64,000 nt of DNA from Arion vulgaris (lineage: Eukaryota; Mollusca; Gastropoda; Stylommatophora; Arionidae). Position 1 is the stretch's first letter. Each line of letters opens with the position of its first letter. Below the pieces are notes generated by a model that made no database searches, had not been told where the DNA came from, and saw only the letters and a list, made by a program, of their open reading frames with translations. Below, piece by piece: positions 50,301 through 59,300 of the stretch. The stretch covers positions 57,504,616 through 57,568,615 of the forward strand of contig CM036756.1 of NCBI GenBank assembly GCA_020796225.1. The letters run 5' to 3'. The position numbers and the translations under genes were made by a program.

Positions 50301-53300
50301 CTTTGTATCCATTGTATCAGAGTAACATTTCTCTTTTAGGTGCACTGTCTGTTGGTAATCTGCTTATGTGGCCAAACCATTTAATTTGTTGTTTCTTGAT
50401 GACATTCAGTACTGATGTTGTACCACTTTTTCCTGACTTCTTCATTTCTCAACCGGTCTCTTCTTGTTACCCGCAGCATTCTGCATAGACACTTCACTGT
50501 CACTATGTTGAATCAAGATTGAGATTAAAAATACTGATAAAAACAGACTTGGTAAATATTTTTGTGGTTGAAATGTGAACTGTGTTTGTGTTCATCTTTT
50601 TAACTGCATTATAACTTCTTTTTATATATTTCCATTATATGTTCATCTTTTTGGCACTTAATTTTACTGAAGTTTGCTTCTTGTTATATAGATTTACTGC
50701 AATTTACCCCATTATCAATATTTCAGAGACACTCCGTGTTGCGATGTATTTCTTCATTTCTCTATGGTGCAGAAACATTGACACGGAACTAAAAGCTAGA
50801 AAACAACTTTATCAAGTCTTTAGGATGTAGATTTACAGAGGAAAGGATTTATTCCACGGACAGAGAAAACAAAAAGATACACAAACAAAATATTTTGGAT
50901 ATTTGCTAGTGCAGTCACTGTGAAACTGTTCAGTTTGGAATTTTTTTAATGCACCTGACAGAAAAAAAAGTTCCTTGACATTACAGGGGGATCAAAACCG
51001 GGTTTCCTGAATGTGACTTTTTCAATCCTCTATCGGCCAGATGATCCTTGACAGCATAACAAGAGATAAGACGAGATTTCTATAACAGACTTTTGTGTGT
51101 GCATTGTACACGTTGTCTGTCACTGCCTCTGTTATTTCGGTGGTCCATCTTTTTCTCTTCATGGTGTGAAAATGGGTTCTTTACTTATTGTGCAAGTAAT
51201 TCATTAATAATGTGTTGTAATAATATTATTTTGACAGCTGCACATGATTATCAGCTGAGAGCTTACATTTATCAAGCAAGAGATCTCATCGCTGGGGATG
51301 AATCTGGTTTGTCAGGTCAGTTTTGAAAATATTTTTACATAGACCATGTAACTTACCATCATTATTATCATTATCATCCTCATCATCGTAATTATCACCA
51401 CCATCATGTGTCCTGCCTACTAGTGTAACATATTAATTCCCTCCACAATCATGTGTATTTTGACTACTTCATTAAAAAAATTGATCTTTGTTTTCCAACT
51501 CAACCTATCATTCTGTTCCACATCTTTTCCTTTTTCTTCTCTTAGTGTTTTACAATGAACAAGCATTTGGAAGACAGGCTTTGAGATGTGTATATACAGT
51601 AGAATAGATCCTATTTCATAGAAAGAAAAACAGATAAAGAAGTTTAAGAAAAAATAGCAATGAAAAAGAATTACTATAGGAAATAAAAATCAAACAATTA
51701 AAATATTTTGGGCACATAAAAAGACATGACTAATGATCAAAATCTTAGAGGGGAAAGTTGAAGGATGGCGAGCAAGAGGAAGACTGAGACACAAGTGGGA
51801 TGGAAACATCAAGAGATGGACAAATTACATTTCTGCCTGATAAAGTATAACAGTAAGACAAGAGACGGGGAATGTATCAAATCTTTGATGCGGAGATGAC
51901 CCTGATGATGACTGTGTTTATAATTGATTTTCCAATTGTCAGGTTTTCAATATTTTTCTTCTATTTATTTTGGTATATGATTTCACTGTAGTCTACTGCC
52001 AGATACAAGCAATCTATGTCCCCAATTATTAATAGGGATCAGTTGCCTGGAGCACTTTTCCAAATAAAATGATGAAGTACCTGACCGCTGCAGCCCTCTA
52101 AAATGACTGTCTAGATGCATGAGATCCTCTCCTAGTATAAGACTTCACATCTTAACATTGCACATCCTTCCAAAAATAAACCTTTGAAAAAACACTCCAC
52201 TAAAATGAGTAAGAAAAGTAAACGAAAGCTCATACCACCTTGGCTGCTCAAAACAACAGTATTGCAGTATGCCTTATTGTACAATATATAGAACATTTTA
52301 TAAGTTATTTCATTGTTATTTTATTACCTTGCATGCTTTGCTTGTTAACTCTTTCCCCGCTTTAAGTCGCACACTGCGCCACGGCGGAAGTCCGTTGCTC
52401 GCTTTAAGCCGCACACTGCGCCATAGAGTTGCTACCCTTGTAAGAAGTCTTTCTAGTTTTACTTCTACTATTTTACTTATACTACTTTTTAACCTTGTTA
52501 TTCTATTGAGTTGTCCAGTTTTCTTCAATTTAGTATATAATAATATATATACATGTTTATTTATTGACGAGTAGTTGGGATCGTAATTTAAAATTTTTAT
52601 TTTTTACTTCCTTGAATTAACTGCTTACAAATTGAGGAAATAAATGGACGTGGAAAGAGTTAAGGCCTTTTGGTTAAAGCAACTATTGTTGTGCTTTGTA
52701 AAACAAGTGTGGAGGTAAGATGTTCACCTCTCTCTCCAAAGGTACTTGGTTCATTTCCTGCATGGAGAGATCAGAACATTTTTCCAGTGATCCCTAATCT
52801 CAATGTAGGTGAGATCACGTTTCTAGTCATATTGGAGATGTATGATAAAATATAGGTTCTGTGTTCAAGTTGAAAATGTAAAAGAACCCTTGGTAGTTGA
52901 AAATTGAAAAAAGTAGGCAGCAAAGCCGCTGCCCATATCAATTTCATTAAAAAAAAGATTCTAATAATAAAATTCTTACAAAATATTTAATATCTTCAAA
53001 ATTACATCTGGGACCTTTGCAGGTGCTACAGAGTTCATGCTCTGTCTCTGTGTAAGACAGAGATCAGATCACACTTGGTTATTTGTCGCAGTAATATGAT
53101 GGTCTCTTAAACCAATCAATCAAGCTCTTAATATATGGTTTTACTGCAATCTATCTCATTATGTTCTTAATAAATGGTTTTACTGCAATCTATCTCATTA
53201 TGTTCTTAATAAATGGTTTTACTGCAGTCTATCTCATTATGTTCTTAATAAATGGTTTTACTGCAGTCTATCTCATTATGTTCTTAAATGGTTTTACTGC

Positions 53301-56300
53301 AGTCTATCTGATTATGTTCTTAATAAATGGTTTTACTGTGGTCTATCTCATTATGTTCTTAATAAATGGTTTTACTGCAATCTATCTCATTATGTTCTTA
53401 ATAAATGGTTTTACTGCAGTCTATCTCATTATGTTATTAATAAATGGTTTTACTGCAATCTATCTCATTATGTTCTTAATAAATGGTTTTACTGCAGTCT
53501 ATCTCATTATGTTCTTAAATGGTTTTACTGCAGTCTATCTCATTATGTTCTTAATAAATGGTTTTACTGTGGTCTATCTCATTATGTTCTTAATAAATGG
53601 TTTTACTGCAATCTATCTCATTATGTTCTTAATAAATGGTTTTACTGCAATCTATCTCATTATGTTCTTAATAAATGGTTTTACTGCAATCTATCTCATT
53701 ATGTTCTTAATAAATGGTTTTACTGCAATCTATCTCATTATGTTCTTAATAAATGGTTTTACTGCAATCTATCTCATTATGTTCTTAATAAATGGTTTTA
53801 CTGCAATCTATCTCATTATGTTCTTAATAAATGGTTTTACTGCAATCTATCTCATTATGTTCTTAATAAATGGTTTTACTGCAATCTATCTCATTATGTT
53901 CTTAATAAATGGTTTTACTGCAATCTATCTCATTATGTTCTTAATAAATGGTTTTACTGCAATCTATCTCATTATGTTCTTAATAAATGGTTTTACTGCA
54001 ATCTATCTCATTATGTTCTTAATAAATGGTTTTACTGCAATCTATCTCATTATGTTCTTAATAAATGGTTTTACTGCAATCTATCTCATTATGTTCTTAA
54101 TAAATGGTTTTACTGCAATCTATCTCATTATGTTCTTAATAAATGGTTTTACTGCAATCTATCTCATTATGTTCTTAATAAATGGTTTTACTGCAGCCTA
54201 TGGGAGACCTGTGTTCAATTCACGGTAAGGCAAAGGATTTTTTATGTGGGCATAAATGAAAAATCCTAACCTGAACAGCTTTGCGGCGACTGCACTAGCC
54301 ATGCGGTCATTAAATTCCCAGGTTCTCGTCTCACCTGTCCTTCACCGCCCTAAAAAAGTGGTACTACATGAGTAGTAAGAGTTTTTTTAAAATCCCATTA
54401 TAGCATTTAGGACACAATTTTTATACCATATCATTTATTTGCATCTGTTCTAAACAATTTTGTGTTATTTAATAGATCCATTTGCCAGAGTAGCATTATT
54501 GAACTATAGTATGGCAACAGTAATGCAGAAAGAAACATTGAGTCCTACATGGAACCAGACTTTGATATTTGATGCTGTCAAGATTTATCGGGACCCAGAT
54601 GTTGTGGAAGATACACCACCGGAGATATATATCGAGCTGTTTGATTATGATTCATTTGTAAGTTTGTGTTATCATTGTTTAGATGAATGTATCTAGCTTA
54701 GTCAGTTATATTTTTGTCTGCAGTATTTTAGGTATTCTATAAATCAGATTAGCTGTAGTTTTTTTAGTTTGACTATTCCTTCTTCACCTTTCAACTCCCA
54801 ACAGAGCACAGGTCTTCAACAAACTTCTTCCAGCTCTTTCTCTCTCCTGCTATCCCTTCCAATTCTTTCCATGTTTGACTTATCCTTTTCATATCAGTCT
54901 CCATCTTTCTTTTCCATGTATGTCTAGGCCTTCTCCATCTCCTCTTTCCCTGCAGGTTCCAAAACAGTGCCTGTCTTGCAATGCTTTCGGTCATTTTTTT
55001 CAATGTGTGTCATATCCATCGCCAGTGTGTCTTCCTTATTTAACTATTGTTTGTGTGAATAATTGAATCTCATCATCATCAAGTACCATACCAATATGTT
55101 ATCATATTCTTCAACAACTATCTATCTCTTGAGGAGTCTCTGTCATTAATTTAAAGGTGCTCACATCTTACTCCAAATGTACTTGTTCATTCCTGTGGGA
55201 GCAGTGATAATTTTGTACCAGATATCTCTGATTTCAATGTAGCAAACACGTACAAAGTACTATAGTTTTACAAAATACAGAAACAGTGACAATAAACAGC
55301 AACGTTTTGACCAAAAGGCCTTTATCAAGCAAACGACACAACAGGAGTGACGAATTATAGAGAACACTTACAAATGGACGATAACGGAAAAATGCAAATG
55401 TATCTAATGAACTGGGAATAAAAACGAATAACGAAATGACTGCAACACAAAACTAGAAGTGGAAAAGAAGAGAAACAATATACAATCAAGTGAAAATATA
55501 AATTATATATATGAAGCAAATACACATATAGATTACAAGGCATGAGATGAGAAAGTACTAAGAAGCATAGGAATGTAATGCCCAAGAGGCCGCAAGGTAC
55601 CATATAACGAAATAAACGGTTCTCCAGAGCAAATCGACTACGATCATCAGAGGAACATGATCGGATGGCTGTGACCTGGACATCGCAAGCTCCTGAATGG
55701 CCAGTATCATTGAAATGGGTAGCTACAGGGGTCACAGAGCATTGGCGTATATCGCGCAAGTGTGGGCGAATCGGTCACTGAGTCTCCAGCCGGTTTCCCC
55801 AATATAGGCCTTGTTGCACCGCTTGCAGTTAATGGCATAGATAATATTACGGGACTCGCACGTGAAACTGTCTTCAATAACGAACGTGACTTTTAGCCGT
55901 TTTTATTCCCAGTTCATTAGATACATTTGCATTTTTCCGTTATCGTCCATTTGTAAGTGTTCTCTATAATTCGTCACTCTTGTTGTGTCGTTTGCTTGAT
56001 AAAGGCCTTTTGGTCAAAACGTTGCTGTTTATTGTCACTGTTTCTGTATTTTGTAAAACTATAGTACTTTGTACGTGTTTCGCTATTTACCAAGTTTTAC
56101 TGCAGTCTTCCCCCTATTTTGATTTTAATGTAGGTGAGATCAAGTTCCTAGTTCCGTTAGAGACAGACAATCAAATGTAGGTCCTGTGTTCAAGTGAAGC
56201 ATGTCAAAGAAACCTTGGTAGTTTAAAGTTGATAAGAGTAGACTGTATAATTGCTCATTAACCAAAATACATTAAAATGATTAAAATAGAATATTTATGT

Positions 56301-59300
56301 TTTCACCATCTTCAAAATTACATTGAGGACCATTGCTGGTGCTACAGAGTCTGTGCACTGCCGCTGAGATCTTCATGCATGAAAAAAAAAGATATAAAAA
56401 CATACATGGTTATTCACCGAACTGCAATGATGATGGTCCTATCAATCAATCATTCTCTGCCTTTTGTTTTAGCTATGAGTTCTGATACTGTTTTCACAAG
56501 TACCATGATGCTAAACTGTCAGAATCTTTTCCCTCTGTTGACCTCTATGTCTCTTACCTTGTATCTTGCCTGTTGTCACAATGTATTCTAGCTTCTCTTT
56601 TCTCAATACATGTCCAAAGATTGTTGATTGTTTCATTCTAGTGTGTTTTATAAGTGAAGACAGGAAAAAAGTGGGTGCAACATCAGTATGGAACTTCTTC
56701 AAGAAACAACAAATTTAATGGTTCACATAAGCAGATTACCAACAGACAGTGTGTCTCAAAAGTGTAATGCTATTCCGATACAGTGGAAACAAAGCAAAAG
56801 GCTGTCTACACACAAAAGGTGGACTTTTGAAATAACAGAGACAGTGAAAAACACTATGAAGCACACACAAAAGGCAGTTCTTTAAATCTCTTCTTATTCT
56901 GAAGCTGTGAGGGGCAAAACAGGATAAGAGAAAGGAAAAAGTCTCAATGTTTCTTTTAAAAATATCTCTACTCTACAGTCACATTCTGTCTATAGATTTC
57001 CTTCCTCTTAAAGAAAAAGTCACTTTGTATTTTTATTTAATTTTGTTCATCTAAATTGTTATGGCTGTAAGTATTTAGCCTGTTTCAACCATCTTTAGTT
57101 ATTTGCCATGATCATGTTTGACAGGTAGTCATTTTCATTTTGTTTTTAACTTTTGTCTAAGCCCCCAAGTAGCATATGTCAGGGATAGTTTTTCTATTAC
57201 ATTCAGGGCAAACCAGATTTTTTGGGACAAACCTGTGCCCAGCCAATGGTTAAACTTGACTCAAGTGATGCTCGAACACCTGCCTTACAGTGGTACAGTA
57301 TCAAACGATTGGATCAAGATGGTGGTGAGCTGTTGGCTGCCTTTGAGCTGATTATGGTTAGTATTCTACTAACAGTTAGTACCATTATTTTTTTTTTTTC
57401 CGATCCAGAGCACTTGAGCTGAAAGCTCTTCGGCTCGGTGTCATGGATATCGTAACCCTTCGGCTTGGGGCCACGAACACCATAAATCTGGGGAACCTGT
57501 AGCTTTTCTGCCAGTCCACAGAGTTGAACCCACACTTACAGAGGACTAGTCACCCATAGTCCAATGCGCTACGAACACGCTGGTCACGTGGGCAGTACCA
57601 TTATTAAGGCACTTACATATCTCACTGACAGCTCAATAATAGATGATCACCAGCATTTTCATGCCTACATTGTGTTACCAGAGTCAAACATGGACAATAA
57701 GCAAAGCACATTCGCAAATAATAACTACATGTGAAATGTGAAGCCTATGAAAAGTTACCAACAACACTAGAAAAGACAGACTCACCAACATCAGCATAAT
57801 AAAGAAAGTTGGGACTGAACTTTGCTTGAATTACATTGAGAAACAAAGAATGAAATGGTTCTGCCACTTAATAAGAATGCAACCAAACTCCTCTGTATGC
57901 AGTCTTCTACAACAGAACATCAGGAAAGAAGGTGAGAGGAAGACCACAAAAAATATGGTTTAGATGTCACAGCAGAATCCTGTCAAAAGTAAAAAACTAT
58001 TACTCAAGCCACTAGAGCAGTGCAAAAACGGAAAACCACAACACTGGGCAACAACCCGGTAACAGCGCGAAGACAAAAGTGTGTGATGACAAAAGAATAA
58101 AGAAAGAAGAAGATTAAGATCTAGTGATAGTAACGTTTTACAACTTCACTGTGGCAACTTTTATTCATTAAGTCATCATTGTATAAGAAGTTCATAAGTT
58201 TTTTGTTGTGAGATTGAAAACATCTAAGAAACTATTGTCTAATAGGGAAATAAAATTGCACTGACATGGTCATGTAACCAGATCTTTTGACCTAGCTAAA
58301 ACTAGCCTACCAAGAACTATGGAAATTGCAACAATAGGATCAACAATATTAGAAGAAATGCTTTTCAAAGAATTTATGTGTATGTTTTGCAGAAAGTCAC
58401 TTATAATATGACCTTTATTTGGTATTATGTTACCTAATTATGCAAATTTTTTATCAAATCTCTAGATTACTGAAAAGACTTTGCCATTTTTACCTCCAAA
58501 AATTGGTGATTTGTACTGTGTTCCTACTGGAATCAGGCCGGCCATGCAGCGTACTGGCATTGAGGTGAGAAAAAAATGTTTAAGTTTGCGGATTAAACAA
58601 GATTATACATAGGTGAGAAATGGTAATTTTTGGTTTATGAAAATGTAAACTGAGAAAAAATGAAAAATAAAGAACTGTTTTTAAAGTTTTAATAGATTTC
58701 AATATAGAGGAAACAGAACAGAAGTAATTTGAAGTGTATCTTTGTATTGAAAACATACAATAACAGAATAGATGCCATGAGAGAAAGGACAAGATATAAT
58801 TTTAGACAAAGAAGACATTTCTAACTCTTAACCAGCAACAATTCATAATTCTATGATTATATTAGAATTATATTAGAAGATAACTAGTCTTGACAGAGAT
58901 AAAGTGTCTATGAAGAATGCTGGAAGTATCAAGTAGAGACCAGTTTAGAAATGAAAACATCAGGAAAAAAGTGGGTACAACAGCAGTACTAAACTTAATC
59001 AAGAAACAACAAACTAAATTGTTTGACCACATTAGCAGATTATCAACAGTGCGCCTCAAAGACCATTGTTACTCTGATACAGTGGATACAAAGCAAAAGG
59101 CCTTTCACACAAAAGGTGGACTTTAGAGATAACAGAGACAGCTAAAAACACTGTTTATGAAGCCTACACAAAAGCCTGTTCTAGACGTTTCTTCTTATTC
59201 TGACTGTGAGGCAAAACAGGATCAGAGAAAAGAAGAACAAAGACCATCAGTCGTGGTTGAAATATGTATGTGAAAGGGGTCAACATGTGGTAGATATTAA

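Larger units (their letters stand above)
55243..56120 (-). mobile_element. Penelope-like inverted unit 2 with GIY-YIG remnant
   Basis: 878 bp. Left arm 55243-55435 and right arm 55895-56090 are inverted copies with few mismatches; the right arm runs on to about 56120. Between them the reverse strand codes the end of a Penelope-type endonuclease. A 13-bp target duplication with one mismatch flanks the unit. Each arm has a hammerhead-like core (55298-55330 and 55995-56027). Confidence 0.88.
55135..56455 (+). repeat. SINE S2 split by a Penelope-like unit
   Basis: 55135-55242 and 56121-56455 join into one S2 copy (5' part, then GTGAGATCAAGTTCCTAGT and a tail ATCAATCAATC). The break is at GATTTCAATGTAG / GATTTTAATGTAG. 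Confidence 0.78.

Noticed and set aside
53161..54228. 355-codon open frame
   Set aside because: It is a 39-bp tandem repeat without a stop in one frame, in an intron; periodic peptide, no domain, no start context or neighbours to support a gene.
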